From Pseudomonadales bacterium (GTDB lineage: Bacteria; Pseudomonadota; Gammaproteobacteria; Pseudomonadales; Halieaceae), in NCBI GenBank assembly GCA_024234735.1, contig JACKNV010000001.1:682001-746000 (forward strand): DNA of 64,000 nt, given 5' to 3'. Below the pieces are notes generated by a model, which searched no databases, was not told the DNA's origin, and was given only the letters and a program-made list of their open reading frames with translations. Shown here in pieces: positions 6,304 to 15,278 of this stretch. How positions within the stretch are numbered: position 1 is the first letter of the stretch; the number at the start of each line of letters is the position of its first letter. The position numbers were made by a program, and so were the translations under genes.

Positions 6304-7992
6304 ATGCGAATACTGAGCCGGCTGTGCTGGGCGCTGCTGCTGTTGTGCCTGCCCGCGGCGGGCGCGGAGCGTATTCTTTCCTACGAGAGTGATATCCGTA
6401 TTGCGCCGGACGCCAGTATGACGGTCAGCGAGACCATACGGGTCGTCGCCGAGGGCAAGGATATACGCAGGGGTATCTACCGCGACTTTCCCACCAGCTA
6501 CCGGGACCGGTTCGGAAACGAGATAAAGGTGCGCTTTCACGTCCTGGAGGTGTCCCGCGACGGCTTGCCCGAGTCCTGGCACAGGCAAAACCGGGCCAAT
6601 GGCGTGCGGGTCTACGCCGGCCGCTCCGATACCTATTTGCCTCCGGGCGAGTACACCTACACCTTCGTCTACGAGACCGACCGGCAGGTCGGTTTCTTCC
6701 AGGATCACGACGAGCTGTACTGGAATGTGACCGGCAACGGCTGGGATTTTGCCATCGAGAAGGCCGCCGCCACCGTGCGGTTGCCCGCGGCGGTAAGCCG
6801 CGAGGAAATTACCCTCAGCGGCTACACCGGCCCACAGGGGGCGAGGGGCGAGAACTACCAGGCAACGACGGGGTCGGGCGAGGGCACGATCTGGACCACC
6901 CGGGCACTGCCACCCAGGTCGGGCCTTACCCTGGTGATGGGCTGGCCAAAAGGGGTGGTGGCGGAGCCCGGGCCCTGGCAGCGGCTGGGGTATCTGCTGG
7001 CTGACAACCTCGGCCTGGTTCTCGCCCTGCTGGCGCTCGCCGGCAGCGCCGTCTACCTGTTTGTCATGTGGTCCCGGCATGGCCGGGATCCCGGCAAGGG
7101 CGTGATTTTTCCCCACTACGAGCCGCCCCAGGGGTATTCGCCGGCGGCTGCCCGCTACGTCAACGAGATGGGCTACGACAACGAAACCTTTACCGCAGCG
7201 GTTATTAACCTGGCGGTCAAGGGGTACGTCGCCATCGATTGCGACGACGACGAGTACACCCTGCGCAGGCTGGCCTCCCGTGAACCCCTGGCCAGAGGGG
7301 AGAAGGTCCTGCTCGACCGGCTGTTCCGCACGGGCGCGGCGCTACACCTGGATAATAAAAACCACGCCCTGGTGTCGGGCGCCAGGTATGCGCACAAGCA
7401 GGCCCTGCAGCGCGAATACCTCGGGCAGTATTTCAGGACCAACGCAGTGTTGATGCTGCCCTCCGCTGTCGTCTCGGCGCTGCTGTTGCTGGTGATCGTC
7501 AGTACCGGCAAGCTGGTGCCGCTGGTGTTTGCCTGCTACGCCGGCGTTGTGGTGCTGCATATCGTGTTTGCCTACCTGCTGAAGGCACCCTCGGGCAGGG
7601 GCCGCAGGCTGATGGACAAACTCGCGGGATTCAAACTGTATCTGGAAGTGGCGGAAAAGGACGACCTCGCCCTGCGCCATCCGCCGGACCTGACGCCTGA
7701 GTTGTTCGAGAAGTACCTGCCCTTTGCCATCGCCCTGGGAGTCGAGCAGGAATGGGCAGAGCAATTCAGCGGGGTGTTCGCCCGGCTCGTGGCGTCCGGT
7801 GGTGCCGCCTATAGCCCCAGCTGGTACCAGGGCGCTTTCAATCCCTCCCGCATGGGCAGTTTCGCCAGCAGTGTGGGGGGCAAACTGTCCTCCGCGATAT
7901 CCTCGGCAGCCACCGCGCCGGGCAGCAGCTCGGGGTCAGGTGGCGGTTCCTCCGGGGGTGGCGGCGGCGGTGGTGGCGGAGGGGGCTGGTAG
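6304..7992 (+). CDS. DUF2207 membrane protein with glycine-rich tail
   Basis: The 562-aa protein has a signal peptide (about residues 1-20), an extracytoplasmic DUF2207 domain of about 200 residues (RGIYRDFPTSYRDRFG, ELYWNVTGNGWDFAIEKA), a membrane helix near 232-256, a cytoplasmic part, two more helices near 380-427, and a C-terminus ending in a run of eleven glycines and Trp. This YciQ-like layout is known; function is not. It starts one base after the lemA stop, so the two are probably translationally coupled and may form a membrane complex. The Gly/Ser tail is low complexity and also occurs in family members. Confidence 0.85.
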   Translation: MRILSRLCWALLLLCLPAAGAERILSYESDIRIAPDASMTVSETIRVVAEGKDIRRGIYRDFPTSYRDRFGNEIKVRFHVLEVSRDGLPESWHRQNRANGVRVYAGRSDTYLPPGEYTYTFVYETDRQVGFFQDHDELYWNVTGNGWDFAIEKAAATVRLPAAVSREEITLSGYTGPQGARGENYQATTGSGEGTIWTTRALPPRSGLTLVMGWPKGVVAEPGPWQRLGYLLADNLGLVLALLALAGSAVYLFVMWSRHGRDPGKGVIFPHYEPPQGYSPAAARYVNEMGYDNETFTAAVINLAVKGYVAIDCDDDEYTLRRLASREPLARGEKVLLDRLFRTGAALHLDNKNHALVSGARYAHKQALQREYLGQYFRTNAVLMLPSAVVSALLLLVIVSTGKLVPLVFACYAGVVVLHIVFAYLLKAPSGRGRRLMDKLAGFKLYLEVAEKDDLALRHPPDLTPELFEKYLPFAIALGVEQEWAEQFSGVFARLVASGGAAYSPSWYQGAFNPSRMGSFASSVGGKLSSAISSAATAPGSSSGSGGGSSGGGGGGGGGGGW

Positions 7993-8031
7993 CAGTGCCG
8001 GGTCGCTGCCGCGTATGTCGAGCGGGCCGGC

Positions 8032-9528
8032 TCAGGCCGGCGCCAGGTAGCGATCCAGAATATTGGCCTTGAAGGCTTCCGTGCCCAGCGGTGCGCCGGT
8101 GGCCCGGGCGATCAGTTCGTCCGGCATGTACAGGCATCCCTGGCTGCGAATGTTGGTGTCCAGCCAGCCAAACAGCGGGCGGAAGTCTCCCCGGGCCAGC
8201 CCCGGCAGGAGGTCCGGCTCGGCGCGTTTGGCCGCGGCGAAAATCTGGGCAGCCGCCACTGCACCCAGGGAGTAGGTGGGAAAGTAGCCAAGTATCCCCT
8301 CCGGCCAATGCACGTCCTGCATCACCCCGTCGCGGTTGTTCGGCGGGCGCACCCCCACCAGGGTCTCCATGAGCTCGTTCCAGGCGCCGGGCAGGTCGGC
8401 GGTCGCCAGCTCGCCGGCGACGATGGCTTTTTCCAGGCGGTAACGCAGGATCACGTGCAGCGGGTAGGTCACCTCGTCGGCGTAGACGCGGATGAGCCCG
8501 GGTTTGACCCGGCGATAGATGCGCAGCAGGTTGTCGGCTTCCCAGGCGTCTCCCCGGCCGCCGAGCATCCGGCGAATAACGGGCACCAGAAACTGGATGG
8601 CCTCCGATGAGCGCGCCGCCTGCATTTCCAGCAGCAGGGACTGGCTCTCGTGCAGGGTCATGCCGCGGCTTTTGCCCACTGGTTGGGTCGCCCACTCGGC
8701 AGGCAGCCCGTCCTCATACAGGGCGTGGCCGGTCTCGTGGATGACGGCCATCAGGCTGGCCATGAAATCGTCATCCTCGTAACGGGTAGTGATGCGCACG
8801 TCGCCGGCAGCGCCGCCGCTGAAGGGGTGATGGGCGACGTCCAGGCGGCCGTGATCGAAGGGGAAGCCGAGAATGTTCATCAGTTCCAGGCCCAGCTCGC
8901 GCTGCTTTTCAATCGGGAAGGGCCCCTGTGGGGAAACCGGCTGGGGTTCCGCCGCCTGCTTCGCGGTGATCTCCGCGAGCACACCCGGCAGGAAATCCGC
9001 GAGGTCGGCAAAAATGCTGTCCACCTGATTCTCCCTGCGGCCGGGGTCGAACTGGTCCAGCAGGGCCTCGTAGGGTGTCACCCCCAGAGCCGCGGATTTG
9101 ATGGCGGCCTCCTCGCGCTTCAGGGCGAACAGGGCATCGAGTTTCGGCGCAAGGCTGTTCCAGTCGTCCTTTGCGCGCGCTGTCCGCCAGGTCATCGAGG
9201 CCTCCGAGGAGGCGATCACCAGCTTCTCCACCAGGTCCGCGGGCACGGCATTGGCGTGTACGAAGCCGTGGCGTATTTCCCGGAGGTTGGCCTGCTGCCA
9301 GGCATCCAGGGCGTCGACATTGGCCTCGGCCTGCTGAATCTGCTCCTCCAGGCCTTCGGCGGTCTCCAGTTCATGAACCATCACGCTCAGTTCCGCCAGC
9401 ACGCTCGCCCGGGCGGGCGCCGCCCCGGAGGGCATCATGGTTTCCTGGTCCCACTGCAGGATGCCCATGGCATTCTCCAGGGCGGCTATCTTTTTCTGGC
9501 GGGCTTCCAGTTGCTGGTATGCTTGCAT
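8032..9528 (-). CDS. M32 family metallocarboxypeptidase (carboxypeptidase Taq type)
   Basis: The 498-aa length is typical of M32. The zinc motif HETGH lies at residues 264-268, followed by LHESQSLLLE supplying the third ligand Glu, and downstream family blocks (DEVTYPLHVILRYRLE, NRDGVMQDVHWPEGILGYFPTY). These cytosolic enzymes remove C-terminal amino acids with broad specificity. The gene ends convergent to the DUF2207 gene, about 40 bp away, and is transcribed separately from the photolyase gene upstream, with a 100-bp gap. Confidence 0.93.
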   Translation of the reverse strand: MQAYQQLEARQKKIAALENAMGILQWDQETMMPSGAAPARASVLAELSVMVHELETAEGLEEQIQQAEANVDALDAWQQANLREIRHGFVHANAVPADLVEKLVIASSEASMTWRTARAKDDWNSLAPKLDALFALKREEAAIKSAALGVTPYEALLDQFDPGRRENQVDSIFADLADFLPGVLAEITAKQAAEPQPVSPQGPFPIEKQRELGLELMNILGFPFDHGRLDVAHHPFSGGAAGDVRITTRYEDDDFMASLMAVIHETGHALYEDGLPAEWATQPVGKSRGMTLHESQSLLLEMQAARSSEAIQFLVPVIRRMLGGRGDAWEADNLLRIYRRVKPGLIRVYADEVTYPLHVILRYRLEKAIVAGELATADLPGAWNELMETLVGVRPPNNRDGVMQDVHWPEGILGYFPTYSLGAVAAAQIFAAAKRAEPDLLPGLARGDFRPLFGWLDTNIRSQGCLYMPDELIARATGAPLGTEAFKANILDRYLAPA

Positions 9529-9630
9529 CGGGTTCGCTCTTTGCGGTTCGTTGGTCGGAAGTCGCTAGTGTGCCTGTAAAAGCAGCCTGTGATAAGGCCC
9601 CGAGCCCGGTAGCGGCCCGTTCACGGCTGT

Positions 9631-11067
9631 CTATCTGATGGATTCGTATGCCGCCAGCGCCGCTTCCCGCGCCGTTTTGTGCTCGACGACGGGTAGGGGG
9701 TAGTTCTCGCCCAGGGTGACGCCGGCCGCGGCGAGGGTATCAGCGGGCGCCTCCCAGGGCCTGTGCAGGTAGCGGCCGGGCAGGCGGGCGAGTTCCGCAA
9801 CCCAGCGGCGCACGTAATCGCCGTCGCCATCGAATTTCTCACCCTGGGTCACCGGGTTGAAGATGCGGAAGTAGGGCGCAGCATCGGCGCCGCTGCCGGC
9901 CACCCACTGCCAGCCGCAGCTGTTGTTGGCCAGGTCGGCATCCACCAGGGTGTCGTGGAACCAGCGGGCGCCATGACGCCAGTGGATCAGCAGGTGCTTG
10001 GTGAGAAAGGACGCGACCAACATGCGTACCCGGTTGTGCATGTAGCCGGTGTGCCACAGCTCCCGCATGCCGGCGTCCACCATGGGGTAGCCGGTGGCAC
10101 CGCGCTGCCAGGCGCGCAGCTTCTCGGGGTTGTCCCGCCAGGGGAAATGCCGGAACGGTTTCCTGAACGGTTGTTCGGCGATAGCGGGGAAGTGGTGCAT
10201 CAGGTGGTAGGAGAATTCGCGCCAACCCAACTCGCTCAGGAATTTGTCGACCTCCTGCCGGCAGCCGGGCTGCGCCCGCTCCAGCCCCCGCGCCGCGTGC
10301 CACACGGACCTTGGTGAAATCTCCCCGAAATGCAGGTGCGGGGACAGCCGGGAGGTACCGGCCAGGGCCGGGCGATCGCGGCCCCGGCTGTAATCGGCCA
10401 CCGGGCCGCCCAGGAAATCAGCCAGGCGCTGCGCCGCGCCATGGCTACCCGGTGACCACAATTCGAGCCAGTGGTTGGCCCAGTCCGGGCTGCGTGGCAG
10501 CAGGGCCCAGTCCTCCAGGGTGTCGCCGGCGGGGGGGCGGGGATGCCAGCTGACATGTCTGGCGGGAGGTTGCGGCAGGCGCGGTTCGTCCAGGCGCTGG
10601 CACTGGCGCCAGAACGGTGTGAACACTCTGAACGGTGTCCCTCCCTGGGTCTGGACGGCTGCGGGCTCAAACAGCAGGGCGCCGGGATACCGCTTGAAAG
10701 CAACCCCCCGCTCGACCAGCGTGGCGTGCAGTTGCTGTTCCAGTTCATCCGCCCAGGGCTCGTACTGCCGGCTGCAGTAGACCGCCCGCGCGTCGCATTG
10801 CTCGACCAGCTCCGCCAGCACCCTGGCAGTGGCCCCACGCCTGAGTACCAGTTGCCCGCCCAGGTTTCGCAGTGCTTTCTGTAGATGGGCGAGGCTGTGG
10901 TGCAGCCACCAGCGACTGGCTCCGCCCGCGCGGTACTCGCCGGGTGTGTCGTCATCCAGAATGTAACAGGGAACGACGGGGTGCCCGCTACCTGCGGCAG
11001 CGAGCAATCCCGGCAGGTCGCGGGTCCTGAGGTCCCGGCGGAACCAGTAGACAACGGCATTGCTCAT
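9631..11067 (-). CDS. phrB: Deoxyribodipyrimidine photolyase (cryptochrome/photolyase family)
   Basis: The 478-aa protein has an N-terminal photolyase alpha/beta domain (VVYWFRRDLRTRDLPGL) and a C-terminal FAD domain with WREFSYHLMHHFP, GYPMVDAGMREL, MHNRVRMLVASFL and WQWVAGSGADAAPYFRIFNP. These match class I CPD photolyases, which use FADH- and blue light to split pyrimidine dimers. The conserved Trp of the WQW block fits the electron-transfer chain. Whether it repairs CPDs or acts as a photoreceptor cannot be settled from sequence alone, but the overall match to E. coli PhrB favours repair. The YeeN-like gene lies 72 bp upstream on the same strand. Confidence 0.9.
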   Translation of the reverse strand: MSNAVVYWFRRDLRTRDLPGLLAAAGSGHPVVPCYILDDDTPGEYRAGGASRWWLHHSLAHLQKALRNLGGQLVLRRGATARVLAELVEQCDARAVYCSRQYEPWADELEQQLHATLVERGVAFKRYPGALLFEPAAVQTQGGTPFRVFTPFWRQCQRLDEPRLPQPPARHVSWHPRPPAGDTLEDWALLPRSPDWANHWLELWSPGSHGAAQRLADFLGGPVADYSRGRDRPALAGTSRLSPHLHFGEISPRSVWHAARGLERAQPGCRQEVDKFLSELGWREFSYHLMHHFPAIAEQPFRKPFRHFPWRDNPEKLRAWQRGATGYPMVDAGMRELWHTGYMHNRVRMLVASFLTKHLLIHWRHGARWFHDTLVDADLANNSCGWQWVAGSGADAAPYFRIFNPVTQGEKFDGDGDYVRRWVAELARLPGRYLHRPWEAPADTLAAAGVTLGENYPLPVVEHKTAREAALAAYESIR

Positions 11068-11139
11068 CGCGGTGCTACGGATGACGGCGGTGTGCGGATC
11101 ACGACCCGGCGATCCGGCACTCCCCGATCCGGGTGGCGC

Positions 11140-11859
11140 TCAATCGGGCTGGACGTTGGTGTAGACGCGCTGTACATCGTCCAGGTAGTTGAGCATATCC
11201 AGCAGCCGCTCCAGCTGAACGGAATCCTCTTCGCCCAGGGATGTGGTGGTCTGCGGCAGGAACTGCATTTCATCCACCGCGAAGTCGATCTCCCCGAAGG
11301 CGTCCAGCAGTGCCTGACGGGCCCTGGCATACTCGGTGTGCGGGGTGAACACGCTGATCATCCCGTCTTCCAGTTCGATGTCGCTGACATCCACTTCGGC
11401 ACCGACCAGTGCCTCCAGCACGGCTTCCTCGTCTTCACCGGCGAACACCAGGATGGCGGCGTGGTCGAACAGGTGGCCGACACTGCCGGGAGCGCCCAGC
11501 TTGCACTTGGTCTTGGTGAAACAGGCGCGTACATCGCCGATGGTGCGATTGGGGTTGTCGGTGAGGCAATCGACGATCACCATGCAGCCTCCGGGGCCGA
11601 AACCTTCGTAGCGGGCCACTGCGAAGTCCTCGCCGCCGCCGCCACTGGCTTTTTCCAGGGCCTTTTCGATCACGTGGCTGGGTACCTGGTCCTTCTTGGC
11701 CCGTTCTATGAGGCTGCGCAGGGCGAGGTTCCCCGCCGGGTCGATACCGCCTCCCTTGGCGGTGACATAGATCTCGCGGGCGTATTTGCTGTATACCCTG
11801 GCCTTGGCGTCGGAGGTCTTGGCGATGGAGTCCTTGCGGTTCTGGTAGGCGCGGCCCAT
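11140..11859 (-). CDS. YebC/TACO1 family protein, YeeN-like branch
   Basis: The 239-aa protein starts MGRAYQNRKDSIAKTSDAKA and continues YSKYAREIYVTAKGGGIDP, with IERAKKDQVPSHVIEKALEK, YEGFGPGGCMVIVDCLTDN and SVGHLFDHAAILVF. These are family blocks; the MGR start and QVPxHVIxKA text fit YeeN better than YebC. The family is linked to transcription control and, more recently, to ribosome rescue at difficult sequences. The frame stays open 21 codons upstream, but homologous proteins begin at MGR, so that start is chosen. Confidence 0.9.
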   Translation of the reverse strand: MGRAYQNRKDSIAKTSDAKARVYSKYAREIYVTAKGGGIDPAGNLALRSLIERAKKDQVPSHVIEKALEKASGGGGEDFAVARYEGFGPGGCMVIVDCLTDNPNRTIGDVRACFTKTKCKLGAPGSVGHLFDHAAILVFAGEDEEAVLEALVGAEVDVSDIELEDGMISVFTPHTEYARARQALLDAFGEIDFAVDEMQFLPQTTTSLGEEDSVQLERLLDMLNYLDDVQRVYTNVQPD

Positions 11860-11971
11860 GGACAGGTTCCTTAGTTGCGGGACGGGCAGTATAGTGGCTG
11901 CAGGTAGGGTTGGGATAGTCACAGGTTAACAGGATCCGCTGGGGGCGCTTCTGAAACAGATCAGCATTACA

Positions 11972-13123
11972 TTGTCGCATGGCAGTATCGCCGGCAGGGT
12001 CGCCCCCGGCTTCGAGCCGGTGGCCGACGCGTTTGCCGAGAATTTCACCGCCCACCAGGAGGTGGGGGCCGCCTGCGCTCTCTACCACCAGGGGCACCCG
12101 GTGGTCGACCTGTGGGGAGGCCTGGCGGACAGGGACAGCGGGCGATCGTGGCAGGAGGATACCATCTGCCTGGTATTTTCCGCCGCCAAGGGCCCCACTG
12201 CCACCTGTATCCTGCAACTGGTCGAGGCCGGGCAACTCGATATCGATCTCCCCGTCGCGCATTACTGGCCGGCCTTTGGTTGTAACGGCAAGGAGGCGAT
12301 TACCACCCGCCAGGTGCTGTCCCACCAGGCCGGACTGGCGGCGGTGGACGGGGAACTCACCCTGGAGCAGGTGCTGGCCTGGGATCCGGTGGTAGAGGCC
12401 ATCGCCGCCCAGGCACCCAACTGGGAGCCGGGCAGCCAGCACGGCTATCACGCCCGCTCATTCGGCTGGATCCTCGGTGAGTTGATCCGCCGGATCAGTG
12501 GTGAATCACCCGGCGCCTACCTGGCACGGCATCTCTGCGGGCCGCTGGGTCTGCGCTACTGGGTGGGCCTGCCGGCGACGGAATTACCCAGTGTGGCCAC
12601 CCTGGTGCCACCGGTCGGCGGCAGCGATGCGGTGGCCGCCCTGCTGGGGGCGGACAGCCTCACCGCCCGGGTCATGGGCGGTCCCAGTGGTTTGTTCGGT
12701 TACAACGAGATGTGGAACCGCCCCGAGGTACTGGCCGCCGAGATGCCTTCATCCAATGGTTTGGGCGACGCCCGCTCGCTGGCGCGTTTCTATGCGGCGC
12801 TTATCGGCGAGGTGGACGGAGTGCGGCTGCTGGGCCGGGAGCAGCTGGCCAGGGCCTGCGAGCAGCAGGTGCGTGGGCCCGACGCGGTGATCTTTCACGA
12901 GACCTGCTTCGGGCTGGGCTATGCCCTGCAGCCGGCGCTGGCGCCGGGAGCGGGTGAGCGCAGTTTTGGCCATCCCGGGGCCGGCGGCTCGCTGGCGTTT
13001 GCCGACCCCGCCGCGCAGCTGGGCTTCGCCTATGTGATGAACGTCATGCAGTTCAACCTGGAAGGCGACCCTCGTTCAGCCGGCCTGGTGAAGGCCGCCT
13101 ACCAGTGCCTGAAGGCGAACTGA
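11972..13123 (+). CDS. Serine hydrolase of the class C beta-lactamase / family VIII esterase type
   Basis: The roughly 383-aa protein has the SxxK motif in FSAAKGP, a YHA (Tyr-x-Asn-like) triad in QHGYHARSFG and a HPG motif in FGHPGAGGS. Together these match family VIII esterases and EstB-like enzymes, which act on esters more than on beta-lactams. There is no signal peptide, so it is probably cytoplasmic. The start is uncertain: TTG at 11972 is used because no in-frame ATG lies near the conserved N-terminus, and a CTG at 11951 is an alternative. It ends 13 bp from the convergent esterase gene. Confidence 0.83.
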   Translation: MSHGSIAGRVAPGFEPVADAFAENFTAHQEVGAACALYHQGHPVVDLWGGLADRDSGRSWQEDTICLVFSAAKGPTATCILQLVEAGQLDIDLPVAHYWPAFGCNGKEAITTRQVLSHQAGLAAVDGELTLEQVLAWDPVVEAIAAQAPNWEPGSQHGYHARSFGWILGELIRRISGESPGAYLARHLCGPLGLRYWVGLPATELPSVATLVPPVGGSDAVAALLGADSLTARVMGGPSGLFGYNEMWNRPEVLAAEMPSSNGLGDARSLARFYAALIGEVDGVRLLGREQLARACEQQVRGPDAVIFHETCFGLGYALQPALAPGAGERSFGHPGAGGSLAFADPAAQLGFAYVMNVMQFNLEGDPRSAGLVKAAYQCLKAN

Positions 13124-13136
13124 CGCGCCCCTGGCC

Positions 13137-14261
13137 TCAGTCACGGGTGGATTGCCACTCGGCGGAGCCGTCCAGCATGGCCGTTACCCAGTCCAGCACG
13201 CTGACGCCGCCGGCCGTAATACCCAGGTCCTTCTGGAGAAAGGTGTGGTCGGTGCCGTCGGCGATAAAACTGTGTACCCGCTCGGGGTAGGCGGCCTCCA
13301 GGTCAGCCATTTCTTCCAGTAGCGCCTCCTCAAAGGCCGCACCGCCAATCTGCAGGAATACATTGCCGATAACGAAGTCCTGCTTGTAGCTCATCAAGCC
13401 CAGTTGGAGGTTGTCGTCCTGTGCCAGCTGCCACTTGTGGTAGTCGGTGATATGCCCGTCCGCGCCGATACAGGTTTCACAGCTCGGCGGGAAGAAGGCC
13501 TCGGCGTTCCAGTCACTGAGCAACAGGCGAATATAATCGGGGTCACCCGGGACGGACACCCCCACGCCGGAATCGTTGATCAACTCGATGGGCACGTCCG
13601 GATACAGCGTCCTCACCAGGGGCAGGGCATAGGTGGTTCCGAAGCCGCCGGCACTGTTGCCGGCCAGCAGGATGCGCTTTGGCGCGGGAAACGCACTGAC
13701 CGCCACATCCAGGGCCGCCGACAGGTTGTGCAGGCCGCGCTGGAAGCTCTCCACCTGGCCGTCGCCGTCGTAGTCATTGTCGGCGTCGCTGGCGTGCAGG
13801 CCGCCGTCGCAATAGGGTACGTACACGGTATTCCAGGTGGCGACCGGGTTGCCCGGCAGGTCGGGATCGAGAATGCCGTTTTTGGGAATCCCCGTTTCCA
13901 CCTGCTGGGTGGCCTGGCAGAAAGTCGACCAGCAGGCACCGCCACCCTCCAGGAAAATAAGCAACTCATCGGAGCCCTGGTCGCGGGTGGCCATGCTGTA
14001 CTCGGTGCCATTGATGCACAGCGGCCCGTCACCGCCACCGAAGCTGTGGTTTACCACGCTGTCGTCGGTGTCATCAGCCTCGGACAGCATCGGAGTGTAT
14101 GCACCCTGGTAACGGGTAATACCCTGGTCGATGATTTCCTGATAGGGCACGGTTGCGGGCCCGACGACCGCATTGTTACCGCCGTTATTGTCCGAGCAGC
14201 CCGCCGTGGCGACAAGTCCGCACAGGGCAAGGGCGTACAGGGTCTTTGAATGGGTGAACAT
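13137..14261 (-). CDS. Pectinacetylesterase-like lipoprotein
   Basis: The 374-aa protein starts with a lipoprotein signal (lipobox ATAGC), then a low-complexity Asn/Gly linker. The hydrolase domain has IFLEGGGACW, the nucleophile block LLAGNSAGGFG and a late DGTDHTFLQ likely giving the catalytic His. This fits the pectinacetylesterase/Notum family, which removes acyl groups from polysaccharides or proteins. The substrate here is unknown. With the neighbouring esterase and transporters it could help use algal polymers. An Asp-rich insert (DADNDYDGDGQ) may bind Ca. Confidence 0.78.
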   Translation of the reverse strand: MFTHSKTLYALALCGLVATAGCSDNNGGNNAVVGPATVPYQEIIDQGITRYQGAYTPMLSEADDTDDSVVNHSFGGGDGPLCINGTEYSMATRDQGSDELLIFLEGGGACWSTFCQATQQVETGIPKNGILDPDLPGNPVATWNTVYVPYCDGGLHASDADNDYDGDGQVESFQRGLHNLSAALDVAVSAFPAPKRILLAGNSAGGFGTTYALPLVRTLYPDVPIELINDSGVGVSVPGDPDYIRLLLSDWNAEAFFPPSCETCIGADGHITDYHKWQLAQDDNLQLGLMSYKQDFVIGNVFLQIGGAAFEEALLEEMADLEAAYPERVHSFIADGTDHTFLQKDLGITAGGVSVLDWVTAMLDGSAEWQSTRD

Positions 14262-14310
14262 GGGGCGACTCCGGTATTGTCTGTTATAGGAATAAGCGGA
14301 TGTTAACAGT

Positions 14311-14342
14311 AAAAACTTCCGGGAGCAGCCCCAGGCTCCGGG
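14311..14342 (-). terminator. Intrinsic terminator of the PhyH gene
   Basis: On the minus strand an 8-bp stem with one mismatch (arms at 14342-14335 and 14326-14319, outer pairs C-G) closes an eight-base loop and is followed by AAGTTTTTA. It lies about 50 bases past the PhyH stop and before the pectinacetylesterase-like gene, so it separates the two transcripts. Confidence 0.55.
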
Positions 14343-14393
14343 ACGAAACCAGTTGTCTCCAGTCCGGCTTCGCGGTTCGGGGCTGTTGTCCGT

Positions 14394-15248
14394 TCAGAAA
14401 AGGTTCGGGTAATCGCGCCAGTAGTACTGCAGCCGAGGCGACTGCCAGCCGCGGTAGATATGCTCCCAGTCCAGGCCCTCGATACGCCAGCCGTGGTGGG
14501 GCTCCAGGTTGGTGGAAAAAACCGGGGCGCCGTAGTCGCAAAAGCGGGTGTCCACGCTCATGCGCACCGTATCAGTGGTGGTGTTGGGCTCGGCCTTGTG
14601 AACGGTGGCCGAATGGAAAATCAACACGTCACCGCGGCTGCAATCGGCCACGTGCCAGGTGGTTTCGTGGGGAAATACCTCGCATTGCACGCCGCCCACG
14701 CCCGATGCGCTGAATACCCGGCGAACCCCCTGGCGGTGCGAGCCCGGCAACACCATGATGCGCCCCATGGTTTCGTGGACATCGTGCAGCGCCACCCAGA
14801 TGCCCGCCATGGTGGGTCCGGCGTGATGCGAGTAGGCATCCTGGTGCGGCGGTGTTTCATGGCCGACCTTGCCAGGAGTCGAGATGCGCGCCATTTTCAT
14901 CGGGTACAGAAACACCTCGCCGCCAGCTACCCGCTGCATCAGTTCCAGCATGGATGCACTGTGAAAAAAGCCGTGAAACGATTCCAGTGCCTGTACCCGC
15001 GGGTATATCCGGTCCCAGTCCGGGTCCGATTCGACGAACGGCTGTCCCGTCAGGCGCGGCAGCCCGCTCGCCCCGTCCAGCGCCACCTGACCCTCCGTCT
15101 GCGCCACCAGCTCGGCCAGCAGGGTGTCGCAGGTATCGCCGGGCACGTAACCGCGGAAGAACAGATAGCCCCATTGCTGCAGGCGCGCGCGCAGCACGGT
15201 CGGGCATTCGTCCGCCCGGGAAAAAACGAAGGGTTGTCGTCTCTGCAT
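14394..15248 (-). CDS. Phytanoyl-CoA dioxygenase (PhyH) family oxygenase
   Basis: The 284-aa protein has the Fe(II)/2-oxoglutarate pattern of PhyH: HQDAYSHHAGPTM (His-x-Asp), a distal His in IFHSATVHKAEPN and an Arg in TDTVRMSVDTRF that could bind 2-oxoglutarate. The family hydroxylates fatty acyl-CoAs, natural products or other small molecules; the substrate cannot be told here. It lies 30 bp downstream of a GPH-type carrier gene on the same strand, so the carrier may import its substrate or a related compound. Confidence 0.85.
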   Translation of the reverse strand: MQRRQPFVFSRADECPTVLRARLQQWGYLFFRGYVPGDTCDTLLAELVAQTEGQVALDGASGLPRLTGQPFVESDPDWDRIYPRVQALESFHGFFHSASMLELMQRVAGGEVFLYPMKMARISTPGKVGHETPPHQDAYSHHAGPTMAGIWVALHDVHETMGRIMVLPGSHRQGVRRVFSASGVGGVQCEVFPHETTWHVADCSRGDVLIFHSATVHKAEPNTTTDTVRMSVDTRFCDYGAPVFSTNLEPHHGWRIEGLDWEHIYRGWQSPRLQYYWRDYPNLF

Positions 15249-15278
15249 TGCTGTAGTCTCGAGTAGGAAAAGTGGAGG

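Noticed and set aside
5701..7116. A long minus-strand frame (471 codons) opposite lemA and the DUF2207 gene
   Set aside because: LemA and DUF2207 motifs on the plus strand are unmistakable; the antisense frame is His/Gln/Gly-rich GC-bias noise.
11972..13123. A true class C beta-lactamase
   Set aside because: There is no signal peptide and the HPG motif replaces KTG, which points to a family VIII esterase.
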